Shown here one piece after another: positions 51,869 to 59,857 of a DNA stretch of 64,000 nt. A model generated the notes under the pieces. The model was not told the DNA's origin. It did no database searches and was given only the letters and a program-made list of their open reading frames with translations. A program made the position numbers and the translations under genes. The first letter of the stretch is position 1, and every line of letters starts with the position of its first letter. Source of the stretch: CAKXIK01 sp050947015 (GTDB taxonomy: Bacteria; Bacillota; Clostridia; Oscillospirales; Acutalibacteraceae); assembly GCA_050947015.1 (NCBI GenBank), contig JBMNVT010000010.1:1-64000 (forward strand). The letters are read 5' to 3'.

Positions 51869-53062
51869 TTATCTCAGATGAAACCCGCCCGCGGTAAGTG
51901 CGTCGGTAATCTGCTGAATATGGGCGTAATTGCGCGTTTCCAGAACAAGCCGCAGGAAGCAGCCGTTGATGTCGCTTTCCTCGCTGGCCCGCTCATGATG
52001 AATGGAAATGACGTTGCCGCCGTTCTCGGCAATAATACGGGAAACATTCTGCAGCTGGCCGGGTTTGTCCATCAGCTCAATGCAGAGCGCGCAGCTGCGT
52101 CCAGATTTCAGCAGACCGCGTTCGATGACGCGCGACAGGATCGTCACATCGATATTACCGCCGGAAACCAGGCACACCACCCGCTTGCCCTTGACGGGAA
52201 CTTTGTTGAACATGGCCGCCGCAACGGAAACCGCGCCTGCGCCCTCGGCAATCAGCTTATGCTGTTCGATCAGCGTCAGGATCGCGGTGGAAATTTCGTC
52301 CTCGGTCACGGTGACGATTTCGTCGACATACTTACTGCAGTATTCAAACGTATGTTCGCCCGGCTCCTTGACGGCGATCCCGTCCGCAATGGTGGAAACG
52401 GAAGGGAGCCGCTCAATCTTTTGATGCATCATAGAATTTACCATGCTGGGTGCGCCGGCAGCCTGAACGCCGTAAACCTTGACGCCCGGCTGCAGTGCCT
52501 TGACGGCAAACGCAACGCCGGAAATTAACCCGCCGCCGCCGACCGGAACGATCACGGCATCCACCTTGGGCAGCTCGTTGAGGATCTCCAGTCCGATGGT
52601 TCCCTGACCGGCGATCACGTTTTCGTTGTCAAACGGATGAACAAAGGTATAATTCTTCTCGTCGCGCAGCTCCAACGCGCGTTTGTAGGCATCGTCATAA
52701 ACGCCCGGCACCATGCAGACCTCGGCGCCGTAGGATTTCGTTGCCTCCACTTTGGAAATCGGTGCGCCGTCCGGCAGACAGATCAGCGACCGGATGCCGT
52801 ACTTGGCCGCGGCCAGCGCGACGCCCTGCGCATGATTGCCTGCGGAACAGGCTATTACACCGTGTGCCTTTTCCTCCGGGCTGAGCTGTGAGATCATGTA
52901 TCCAGCGCCGCGCACCTTAAACGAGCCGGTAATCTGCAGGTTTTCCGGCTTTAAGTAAATATCGCATTCCGGGTTGATCTTCGGCGCATGAATCAGCGCC
53001 GTTTCGCGCACTACATCGCGCAGAACATATGAGGCGTGATAGATTTTGTCAAGTGTCAGCAT
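51869..53062 (-). CDS. ilvA: Threonine ammonia-lyase
   Basis: 397 residues. PLP lysine in QITGSFKVRGAGYMIS, SAGNHAQGVALAA, LPDGAPISKVEATK and the glycine loop VPVGGGGLISG define the fold-II threonine dehydratase. A C-terminal ACT domain (ELMDKPGQLQNVSRII) of the short, single type follows. It deaminates threonine to 2-oxobutanoate, the first step to isoleucine. ATG 53062 follows GGAAAGGAAGG. A T-box with an apparent isoleucine specifier precedes it, which supports the biosynthetic role rather than a purely catabolic one. ridA follows. Confidence 0.94.
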   Translation of the reverse strand: MLTLDKIYHASYVLRDVVRETALIHAPKINPECDIYLKPENLQITGSFKVRGAGYMISQLSPEEKAHGVIACSAGNHAQGVALAAAKYGIRSLICLPDGAPISKVEATKSYGAEVCMVPGVYDDAYKRALELRDEKNYTFVHPFDNENVIAGQGTIGLEILNELPKVDAVIVPVGGGGLISGVAFAVKALQPGVKVYGVQAAGAPSMVNSMMHQKIERLPSVSTIADGIAVKEPGEHTFEYCSKYVDEIVTVTEDEISTAILTLIEQHKLIAEGAGAVSVAAAMFNKVPVKGKRVVCLVSGGNIDVTILSRVIERGLLKSGRSCALCIELMDKPGQLQNVSRIIAENGGNVISIHHERASEESDINGCFLRLVLETRNYAHIQQITDALTAGGFHLR

Positions 53063-53153
53063 TGGTTTGACCTTCCTTTCCGAATGTGCGCTCTGCAAAA
53101 TTGAGCACCTGCAAACAATTGGCGTTTTCCTGCGGATTGAGGCGTTTGGGCAT

Positions 53154-53426
53154 AAAAAAGCTCCGCCTCCTGCTTTCACATAGAGGCGAAGACTTAATAA
53201 TCAATCTCCGTGGTACCACTCTATTTTGCCGCCGAAGCGACCACTCACCGCGCACAACCATGCGCTTCCCTTTTAACGGCGGGAACCCGGGTCTGCCTAT
53301 CGAAAACCGTTTCAGCAGCCTGCTCGAGGGTGATTGCAGCCGGTGGCTCCTGCCTGCTCGCACCGAACACAGACTCTCTGAAAAAAGCGGAAACCGGATG
53401 TTTTGTCCCTGTCATTGCATTTCTTT
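53154..53426 (-). promoter_or_regulatory. T-box riboswitch, probably isoleucine-specific
   Basis: The T-box core reads AGAGTGGTACCACGGAG (rc of about 53206-53223). It is followed by the terminator CTTCGCCTC / GAGGCGGAG plus TTTTTT (53191-53154). Stem I lies upstream, and GCAATCACCCTCGAG fits a specifier loop with ATC (53332-53334), an Ile codon, followed by A. Uncharged tRNA-Ile would stabilise the antiterminator and turn on ilvA-ridA. The specifier assignment is by eye. Confidence 0.85.
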
Positions 53427-53432
53427 TTCTCA

Positions 53433-53460
53433 ATTATAACGCGTTTTTTTGCAAAGTCAA
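53433..53460 (-). promoter_or_regulatory. Promoter of the T-box/ilvA transcript
   Basis: On the minus strand TTGACT (53455-53460), 16-nt spacer, TATAAT (53433-53438). Confidence 0.8.
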
Positions 53461-53531
53461 GCGCCGGGCAGAAATTTTTCCTGCTGCAGGCGAAACCGCC
53501 GCACGCAGCTTTTCCGGTACGGCAGCAGAAA

Positions 53532-54215
53532 TCACGGGCTGCAGGCTTCTATAAGCTGATTACAAATTTCAGCATACCACACTGCGGTTTGAGCATCCAT
53601 ATAGTATTCCGACGCCCCGATTCCGGAAAGCGGAACTCTTTCCTCCGCAGAAATAAATTGCGCCGGCTGCAGTCCTTGCTCCAGACTGATTCTGGAGAAC
53701 ACATAGTCGCAGCTTTTTTCTTCTTTTTTATCTTTTGAAAAAACAAACGTTCTTTTATCCTCGTCGGACAGTCTTTGCTTTTCGTGAAAGATTTGTGGTG
53801 ATAAAAACATCAGATAAGTCGTATCGTTGTTCAGGATGCAATACTTCCAGGTTGGTGCGAGACTTTTTCCATGGTCCCGGATAAAAATCGGCTCATACAC
53901 GGTAATGGTCTCTCCCTCCAGCCGTTTATCGCCCTTGATGACCCGATCCACCTGCACTTCGGAACGTATTACCTGATATTGTACTTCCCGGGAACCCTGC
54001 AGCTTCCCCGTAATAACCAACTGTGAATCCTCAATAAAGCGATCGATATCCAGTTCCATTTCATCCTTGTTCAAGGAGGAATAATAATAAATACATTCAC
54101 CCATTTTGGATAAATCTGTTTCACAGTTTACAAGGGACTGCCTTGTATACACGGCCACCCCGGCGGATATCAAAAGAATTACACACCAAATTGCAATCCA
54201 GCGTTTCAATTTCAT
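53532..54215 (-). CDS. Membrane-anchored extracytoplasmic protein of the ABC cluster
   Basis: 227 residues from ATG 54215. One N-terminal helix (WIAIWCVILLISAGVAVYT) then a long outside domain with DSQLVITGKLQGSREVQYQV, VDRVIKGDKRLEGETITVYE and LNNDTTYLMFLSP. This beta-rich pattern resembles small extracellular domains that some Firmicute lantibiotic/bacteriocin operons encode, but I do not recognise a family. It lies 36 nt after the ABC ATPase gene and ends the cluster. Confidence 0.6.
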   Translation of the reverse strand: MKLKRWIAIWCVILLISAGVAVYTRQSLVNCETDLSKMGECIYYYSSLNKDEMELDIDRFIEDSQLVITGKLQGSREVQYQVIRSEVQVDRVIKGDKRLEGETITVYEPIFIRDHGKSLAPTWKYCILNNDTTYLMFLSPQIFHEKQRLSDEDKRTFVFSKDKKEEKSCDYVFSRISLEQGLQPAQFISAEERVPLSGIGASEYYMDAQTAVWYAEICNQLIEACSP

Positions 54216-54251
54216 AGCAACGGGCGCATCCTTTCTAAGCAGCACAGCACT

Positions 54252-54902
54252 TTAATCAGCTGATTGCGGGTCGGGAACAATTCTGCCGTTCTGTAATTGA
54301 AATTGCCTCTCACACAAAGTGTTCAAATCCTCTTTGTTGTGGCTGGCAATTAACACAGTAGCTCCTCTTTGTTCCTCTTCCTGTATGACCTTCCGAATTT
54401 GAAAAACTCCCTCTTCATCCAGAGCATTTGTTGGTTCATCCAGCACGATCAGTTCCGGTTGCTCCATGATGGCCTGAGCAATTCCGAGACGCTGTTTCAT
54501 CCCCAGGGAATACTTCTTATAAGTACGCTTGTCCGCCGGATCCAAACCCACGCGCTCCAACGCGGAACAAATTTCGTCGCTGCCGATCTTTTTGCGAATA
54601 GACGCCAAAAGCTTTAAATTTTCCAAGCCGGTATACTGATCCCAGAAGCCTACATTTTCAATGATCACGCCCAAACTCGGCGGGAATGAAACATCCTGAC
54701 CGATTTCGTCTCCGAAAACAGATATTTTCCCGCTGTCAATTTTAATCAAGCCACAGATTGCCCGGAACAACATCGTTTTTCCTGACCCGTTTCTGCCCCA
54801 AAAGCCATAAACAGACCCTTGCTCCAATTCCAAATTGATGTGATCTAAAATAACTTTGGACTTTATGGTCTTGCAAACATCCTGTAGGATAATCCGACCC
54901 AT
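54252..54902 (-). CDS. ABC transporter ATP-binding protein
   Basis: 216 residues. Walker A GFWGRNGSGKTMLFRAI, Q-loop region GVIIENVGFW, signature KYSLGMKQRLGIAQAIM (variant of LSGGQ), Walker B ELIVLDEPTNALDEEG and switch His in LIASHNKEDL. The LGMKQR form and small size are typical of BcrA-type exporters linked to bacteriocin immunity or antibiotic resistance. GGGGGA precedes ATG 54902. It directly follows the permease gene (no gap). Confidence 0.92.
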   Translation of the reverse strand: MGRIILQDVCKTIKSKVILDHINLELEQGSVYGFWGRNGSGKTMLFRAICGLIKIDSGKISVFGDEIGQDVSFPPSLGVIIENVGFWDQYTGLENLKLLASIRKKIGSDEICSALERVGLDPADKRTYKKYSLGMKQRLGIAQAIMEQPELIVLDEPTNALDEEGVFQIRKVIQEEEQRGATVLIASHNKEDLNTLCERQFQLQNGRIVPDPQSAD

Positions 54903-55688
54903 CTATATATTCCCCCGATCATCAATCAAATCCATGTGCTGTATCATACGCAGCCCAAGCACCGCTTCGGCAAAGAGCAGCAGCAACAAGTATCCAATGG
55001 AAAACGCATACGGAATCTGAAGTGCCTGTCCGCTTTGCTGCAGTTCTATCAACCGTAAAGGCTTATGCAGAAAAAGCAGCGGCTGTGCGGTGGGCAGCAA
55101 TCCCGCCAATAAAAGCTGCTGATGAACAATCAGGCTTCGCATCAGCACATTAACAAAAAGATAAATCATGCACCCGGCCAAAAACGAGAGGTTCGGCGTA
55201 CGGCGAACGGCCAACAGACCGATCGGGAGCAAAAAGAGCGCATCGGACAGTGTGTTGAGCATCATTAACAGCAGCAAAAAGCAAATGAATGAAATATTCC
55301 AGCAAACATTCACTCCATACAGCACCGAAATGCCGATTGCCGCCCCTATGAGCACCGCGTAATACAGCCCGATCAACAATATCAGAGAAAATATTCTCTT
55401 CATCAGCCATTTTTTCCGACTGGCGTTTCTGGTAAACACATAACAGCAGCAAATTGAAAAATCATGCTGAAAATAGTTTGACAGCGCACCGAACAGGAAG
55501 ATATGCGGCGCGAGACATACAAAGAAAAAAAACGCACTTATTTTCTGCTCCAGAAGGGCTCCGCCGAATAGAATCGCTAAAATATCTCCGATTGACATCT
55601 CCTGTGTCCTTTGGATCAACAGAACCACCGGCACAAGCGAAATCAGAAGTGCCATTCCTAACCGTCTGAAAAAAACATTTCTAAACAC
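54903..55688 (-). CDS. ABC-cluster membrane protein 1
   Basis: 261 residues, about six membrane helices, starting MFRNVFFRRLGMALLISLVP. GTG 55688 overlaps the end of the upstream gene by 8 nt (GTGTTTAG), so translation is coupled. It lacks ABC-2 signature motifs I can name, but position before the ATPase suggests it is a permease subunit. Function unknown beyond that. Confidence 0.7.
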   Translation of the reverse strand: MFRNVFFRRLGMALLISLVPVVLLIQRTQEMSIGDILAILFGGALLEQKISAFFFFVCLAPHIFLFGALSNYFQHDFSICCCYVFTRNASRKKWLMKRIFSLILLIGLYYAVLIGAAIGISVLYGVNVCWNISFICFLLLLMMLNTLSDALFLLPIGLLAVRRTPNLSFLAGCMIYLFVNVLMRSLIVHQQLLLAGLLPTAQPLLFLHKPLRLIELQQSGQALQIPYAFSIGYLLLLLFAEAVLGLRMIQHMDLIDDRGNI

Positions 55689-56394
55689 GCTTATGTCCCC
55701 CCAAAAAATTCGCCCTTTCCGCCACCAGATATCCGCCGAACAGCAGGGCTGAAGTAATGGAGCCGATCATCAGCCAACACCTGAAAGGCGGTAAAAAAAG
55801 CGCGGCATCAGAAGAGGCCGGAAAAACATAGGACGTGAAGACCATCGGTCCAATGTCGATCAACCAGTTGACATAATCCCAAACGATCATGGCATAGCTG
55901 ATTATAAAACCGCCAACAGGATGAAGAAAGTTGGCAAAGATAAAGGCAGTCAGAAAAACGGCCGTAAAATAGATCGTCTGCAGCAAAAGATCGGGCAGAA
56001 AAAAGTATTCCGCTGCGATACCGGTAATATTTTTATAAGCGAACAAAAGAATGACCGGAAAATTGATCGCCGCTGTATAAAACAGACTTTCAGCGCATGC
56101 CGTTTTTACAATATTGATCCACCAGAACAGCCTGCTCTTTTGGCGCAGCAGAAAAAGCAAACTGTTCAAAGCGCGAACGCTCTGCTCGACCGTCAGCAGA
56201 AACAGCGGTACAATTACAAAGGAAGCGGAAAACAGATTGAAAACAGAAAGATATTGTACCTGTACCACACTTAAGCTGTCGGTACCCTGCACGGAATCCG
56301 TCAGAAAATGTAAAATCAAATGAATGAAATAAATTGTATAAGCCAGCAGGAATTTTTTGCATCCGGCATAAAGCCGTACAAATGTTCTGATCAT
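55681..56394 (-). CDS. ABC-cluster membrane protein 2
   Basis: 237 residues, about six helices including FLLAYTIYFIHLILHFL and VFLTAFIFANFLHPVGGFII. AAAGGA lies 8 nt before ATG 56394. It is tightly linked to protein 1 downstream and protein 3 upstream (20-nt gap). Probable permease subunit; no family motif recognised. Confidence 0.7.
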   Translation of the reverse strand: MIRTFVRLYAGCKKFLLAYTIYFIHLILHFLTDSVQGTDSLSVVQVQYLSVFNLFSASFVIVPLFLLTVEQSVRALNSLLFLLRQKSRLFWWINIVKTACAESLFYTAAINFPVILLFAYKNITGIAAEYFFLPDLLLQTIYFTAVFLTAFIFANFLHPVGGFIISYAMIVWDYVNWLIDIGPMVFTSYVFPASSDAALFLPPFRCWLMIGSITSALLFGGYLVAERANFLGGHKRV

Positions 56395-56414
56395 ATGTTA
56401 TTTCCTTTATGCTC

Positions 56415-57251
56415 TCACAACTCATCAACACACCGCTTACATTTGATGCAGAGCAGGCAGATGCTGGTCAGAAAAAGCCCTCCGAACAGGATTGCCAAAA
56501 CAATATGCTTCGGCTCTGCAACCGCAATTACCGGCGATAGATACTCTATCGGCGACCATCTGTTACACCGCAAAATCGATACAAGAAAGCTCCACAACAG
56601 GACGGTAAGTCCCGGCAGCGCGACAACCAGAAATCTGCTTTTTTGAACAAAAAGCGAAATGGAGTAGGATGTCAATGCGATCAACCCCGCATATACTGCG
56701 TCAATCACCATAATAATCAGATTATGCACATACTGGTTGATCGAAAAAACAGCCGGAAACATCACCATTTCATACAGAAAATGATAATTGGGTGGAGACA
56801 GCGAATACCAATCAGAAGAAACCGCCGGAGCAGCGATCAGAACCAGTACCTGGCTGATCACAAGACAGAACAGCACGACCAGAAACGGAAGCAGAAACAC
56901 TGACACCGCCATGCATAACAGATATTTTGTTTTTGATGCTCTGGCGAGCACGAAAATGGACGCTCTCGTGTAACGGTTCATAAAATAAGCGTCTGCCACC
57001 ATAATGGATGACGCGAGCGGCAAAACAAACATATAAAAAATACCGCTCACATCATTTGCAAATGAAAAGACAAACCACAGCTGACTGGCCGGGAAAATCT
57101 GCGTCACATTGCATCCGATAATTTGCGCACAGCTGACAAAACTTCCAATACAAACCGTCAGTAAAATCGCTGTAACACCGATTACAAATTCTCTTCGTCC
57201 GCAAAGCAATTTCATTGTAAAGCTCATTGTATGATCTTTCGCCATCCGCAT
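56415..57251 (-). CDS. ABC-cluster membrane protein 3
   Basis: 278 residues with six helices; after a polar start (MRMAKDHTMSFTMKLLCGRR) comes FVIGVTAILLTVCIGSFVS, later FYMFVLPLASSIMVADAYF and SILVSILRCNRW-type loops. GGGAGAG precedes ATG 57251. Probable permease subunit. It is the first membrane gene after the secreted-protein gene and the intercistronic hairpin. Confidence 0.7.
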   Translation of the reverse strand: MRMAKDHTMSFTMKLLCGRREFVIGVTAILLTVCIGSFVSCAQIIGCNVTQIFPASQLWFVFSFANDVSGIFYMFVLPLASSIMVADAYFMNRYTRASIFVLARASKTKYLLCMAVSVFLLPFLVVLFCLVISQVLVLIAAPAVSSDWYSLSPPNYHFLYEMVMFPAVFSINQYVHNLIIMVIDAVYAGLIALTSYSISLFVQKSRFLVVALPGLTVLLWSFLVSILRCNRWSPIEYLSPVIAVAEPKHIVLAILFGGLFLTSICLLCIKCKRCVDEL

Positions 57252-57302
57252 TCAACAGCTCTCCCATCAGTTAACAGCCTTCCTGTTGTTATCCTGTGAA
57301 TT

Positions 57303-57338
57303 CAGCCGGCAGCAAGGAATTATTCTTGCTGCCGACTG
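57303..57338 (-). promoter_or_regulatory. Intercistronic hairpin in the ABC cluster
   Basis: CAGTCGGCAGCAAG and CTTGCTGCCGGCTG (minus-strand reading) form a 14-bp stem with one G-U pair and an 8-nt loop, without a U tail. It sits between the secreted-protein gene and the permease genes, as expected of a processing or attenuation site that raises the level of the first message. Confidence 0.55.
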
Positions 57339-57384
57339 CCCCTTCAAAAGATTTTCTGTTGTGACCGACTGTTCGAAAATGTGC

Positions 57385-57804
57385 TTACTTAAAATCAACC
57401 TCACCTTTTGCCGTACTGGCAACAATCATGCTTTTTTCAGCACATCCACGCAACATAAGCTTGGTTCCTGATGTGGTGGGTTCCTGATAAGGAAGAGTAT
57501 AGAATGTGCCATCCGTCGGAATCCACATCTGCTGCGTCAGCCGCGAACCGTCACTTTGCTTATCGATCCAGAAAACAACTCCATTACGTTCATTAGAAGC
57601 CTCTGTGCATTTGATTAATGCATTTTGATCTGTGCTGCTGACTTTTGTACCGGCCACTATATTGGCATGTCCTTTCCACGCTGGAAATACAGTATTAAAT
57701 GAGATTGTAGCAGCAAAAGCAGTTGTTGAGAGCGATGTAATTAAGGCCAGGCTTGCGATAATAACACTACACTTTTGTATTTTTTTCGCAAAAAAGACCT
57801 CCAA
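57385..57804 (-). CDS. Small secreted protein of the ABC cluster (start frame disrupted)
   Basis: About 138 residues: signal peptide KCSVIIASLALITSLSTTAFA then a mature region of about 105 residues containing FPAWKGHANIVAG, GVVFWIDKQSDG and LRGCAEKSM. Size, signal and ABC neighbours recall DUF2712-like secreted proteins beside ABC exporters (tentative). The frame has only a TTG (57804) that lies before the GGAGG site. A correctly spaced TTG (6 nt after GGAGG) is out of frame because of an A7 tract; one extra A gives MRKKIQKCSVII, a perfect signal-peptide start. True start is therefore uncertain. Confidence 0.6.
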   Translation of the reverse strand: MEVFFAKKIQKCSVIIASLALITSLSTTAFAATISFNTVFPAWKGHANIVAGTKVSSTDQNALIKCTEASNERNGVVFWIDKQSDGSRLTQQMWIPTDGTFYTLPYQEPTTSGTKLMLRGCAEKSMIVASTAKGEVDFK

Positions 57805-57844
57805 CTATTAATTTATAAAACGCTCCGGATGTTTTATTGTCATA

Positions 57845-57873
57845 ATAATACAATATATTTATAATCATGTCAA
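57845..57873 (-). promoter_or_regulatory. Promoter of the ABC cluster
   Basis: On the minus strand TTGACA (57868-57873), 17-nt spacer, TATTAT (57845-57850). Confidence 0.7.
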
Positions 57874-58002
57874 TATAAATTTGGATTGATCTGATTCTTT
57901 TGTAAAATAATATTAAATTCACTATGTATTTACATCACTATATTTTCCACTGCAGCGCAATGAACCGCCCGCGTTTCCGACAGAAAATAACCATCTTCGT
58001 TC

Positions 58003-58031
58003 TTGAAATATTTGCTAAAATACAGTATGAT
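58003..58031 (+). promoter_or_regulatory. Promoter of the sigma-like membrane protein gene
   Basis: TTGAAA 58003-58008, 17-nt spacer, TATGAT 58026-58031. Confidence 0.6.
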
Positions 58032-58108
58032 TAATACAACGGAACTTGAAAAAGCTGCGGCAGACCGGCAGAGGGTCTGACCGATGCGCGTTGGGAGGAT
58101 GATGTCAA

Positions 58109-58807
58109 ATGGCAGCAGACGAATGGGTTGCACAGATTGCCGCAGGCGACCGTGAGGCATTCCGCGCCGTTTACGAAAAATATGGAAAAACGGTTTATCA
58201 GCGTGCTCTGAACCAGACCGGAAGCAGAGAACAGGCACAGGCTGTGCTGAAAAATGTGTTTCGCACGCTGTTCCGTCAGCTGCAGGACAGCAGCTGTGAT
58301 CCGGTGCTCTTTCTGCTGGAAGGGCTGACCGACCTGGAAACAGGCGCTGCCGCCGCGCAGAATTCTGCTGCGGCAAACAAATCCGCCTCGGCGGAGGACG
58401 AGCCGTCTTCCGACCCCGCGCCGGAATCTTTCGCAGCCGGAGAAGCACAGAAAAGCACGCCTTCCGCTTCTCTTTTTGACCGGGCGGAAACAGAGCTTGG
58501 CGGCGAATATGCTCCTGCAGCGCTAACTCCGGAAAAGCTGCGCGGCCTTTCGGATGCGTCAGCGCCGCCGGCCGCGCAACCGGAAAAATCCGAGGCATCT
58601 CCTGTTCCGGAATCGGAGTCCGCGGAGGCTGACCCGCCCAAAGCGCACCGCGGCTTAACAGCTTTTTTAATTGTTTTACTTGTTCTTTTGGTGCTGCTGA
58701 CGCTCTGGTTCGGCGCCGGCGTGCTGATGATGTATTCGATTCTGCCGAAGATTGATCTTGGATACAGCTGGTTTAACGAACATCTGTTCAACCTATTCCG
58801 ATTCTGA
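58109..58807 (+). CDS. Sigma-region-2-like domain fused to a membrane anchor
   Basis: 232 residues. Residues 1-65 (EWVAQIAAGDREAFRAVYEK, then YQRALNQTGSREQAQAVLKN) look like region 2 of an ECF sigma factor, but no region 4 follows. Residues 70-180 are a low-complexity Ala/Ser/Glu/Pro linker. Residues 185-210 are one membrane helix (TAFLIVLLVLLVLLTLWFGA), then a short tail NEHLFNLFRF. It could be a sigma-factor derivative turned membrane sensor, or an anti-sigma-like partner. A terminator follows. Confidence 0.65.
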   Translation: MAADEWVAQIAAGDREAFRAVYEKYGKTVYQRALNQTGSREQAQAVLKNVFRTLFRQLQDSSCDPVLFLLEGLTDLETGAAAAQNSAAANKSASAEDEPSSDPAPESFAAGEAQKSTPSASLFDRAETELGGEYAPAALTPEKLRGLSDASAPPAAQPEKSEASPVPESESAEADPPKAHRGLTAFLIVLLVLLVLLTLWFGAGVLMMYSILPKIDLGYSWFNEHLFNLFRF

Positions 58808-58820
58808 AACAGAAAATCGA

Positions 58821-58858
58821 ACACCGCCGGTTTCCCGATCGGATCCGGCGGTGTTTTT
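58821..58858 (+). terminator. Terminator after the sigma-like gene
   Basis: ACACCGCCGG pairs with CCGGCGGTGT, followed by TTTTT. It lies immediately before the nitroreductase ribosome-binding site, so nitroreductase expression may depend on read-through. Confidence 0.8.
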
Positions 58859-58880
58859 ACGAGGAAAGGAAGCAGGCTAC

Positions 58881-59417
58881 ATGGAATTTTCTCAATTACT
58901 GCACGAACGCAGAAGCATCCGCCATTTTGACGGCCGGCAAGCCGATCCGGCGCTGATCCGCCGGATGCTGGAAGCCGCGGTCCTTGCGCCGTCCTGGAAG
59001 AATTCCCAGACTGCGCGCTATACCGTCGTCACCTCTCCGGAACTGCTGCAGCGCATCCGCCGCGAGGCTCTGCCGGCTTTCAACGCCGCAAATTGCGAAG
59101 GCGCAAGCGCGCTGATTGTTACGGGCTTTATCCGGGGCCGCTCCGGATTTGACCGCGACGGAACACCCGCCAACGAGCTTGGCGATAGCTGGGGAGCTTA
59201 CGATCTTGGTCTGCAGAACGAAAATCTGATCCTGCAGGCGCGGGAGCTTGGGCTTGACACTTTGATTATGGGAATCCGCAATGAGACACTTCTGCGCGGA
59301 ATGCTGGATATCGACCCGGAGGTCGTTATTGTTTCCGTCATTGCAGTCGGATACCGCACACAGGACGCGGAAACGCCGAAACGCAAAGGCGTGGATGAAA
59401 TCGCCCGCTTTCTTTAA
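58881..59417 (+). CDS. Nitroreductase family protein
   Basis: 178 residues. LLHERRSIRHFDGRQ is the FMN-binding N-terminus of NADPH-dependent nitroreductase/BluB-like proteins; LEAAVLAPSWKNSQTARYTV, AYDLGLQNENLILQARELG and VIAVGYRTQD follow. FMN enzyme reducing nitro-compounds or quinones; the natural substrate is unknown. ATG 58881 with GAGGAAAGGA upstream; an open in-frame extension crosses the terminator and is discarded. Confidence 0.9.
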   Translation: MEFSQLLHERRSIRHFDGRQADPALIRRMLEAAVLAPSWKNSQTARYTVVTSPELLQRIRREALPAFNAANCEGASALIVTGFIRGRSGFDRDGTPANELGDSWGAYDLGLQNENLILQARELGLDTLIMGIRNETLLRGMLDIDPEVVIVSVIAVGYRTQDAETPKRKGVDEIARFL

Positions 59418-59482
59418 GAACATGGGTTCCTTCCTTTGCTCGGGAGCATTTGGGCATTGGCCGTCATTTTTCTGGCATCCAA

Positions 59483-59731
59483 TCACCTGACTTCCGGATG
59501 GTCCACACCACTGGGAAGATTTTTGACTACAGTATCTGAACTTGACACGATGCCCTTTGTTGTCTCGATTGGATCGCCAAAACCCGCACAGTCGCCCGAA
59601 CGGTTGCAGGAACATCCTTTGCAGCTGCATCCGACACACCCGCCGTATTTTTTTGCGCGGTAGACGGTGCGCCCGGCAAAGAACAGCGCGGCGCCAAGCG
59701 CGCATATAATCAGAAAATCGACCCAGTTCAT
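59483..59731 (-). CDS. FeoB-associated Cys-rich membrane protein
   Basis: 82 residues: N-terminal helix VDFLIICALGAALFFAG, a short basic turn, then GGCVGCSCKGCSCNRSGDC with six Cys, and a polar tail. This is the pattern of the small FeoB-associated Cys-rich family found after feoB. It may bind iron delivered by FeoB at the inner face of the membrane (inference). It lies 126 nt after feoB behind a hairpin. Confidence 0.85.
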   Translation of the reverse strand: MNWVDFLIICALGAALFFAGRTVYRAKKYGGCVGCSCKGCSCNRSGDCAGFGDPIETTKGIVSSSDTVVKNLPSGVDHPEVR

Positions 59732-59749
59732 ACCGGTGCACCTCCGCTA

Positions 59750-59809
59750 AAAATAAAAAAGATTGGATGCGGATTCCGGGCACGAGTCCCGGGAAGGAGA
59801 AGCCGCATC
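59750..59809 (-). terminator. Hairpin between feoB and the Cys-rich gene
   Basis: GATGCGG/CCGCATC outer stem with CCGGG/CCCGG inner stem; A-rich 59750-59760 gives a U tail on the minus strand. It may be a partial terminator, lowering expression of the last gene. Confidence 0.5.
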
Positions 59810-59857
59810 AGAAAAACGGGAAAATTACCTTTTCCCTTGGCGAAAACCGCCCGACAT

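Noticed and set aside
53100..53156. Short frame starting at ATG 53153 after the T-box terminator
   Set aside because: It overlaps the ilvA start in another frame and has no ribosome-binding site of its own.
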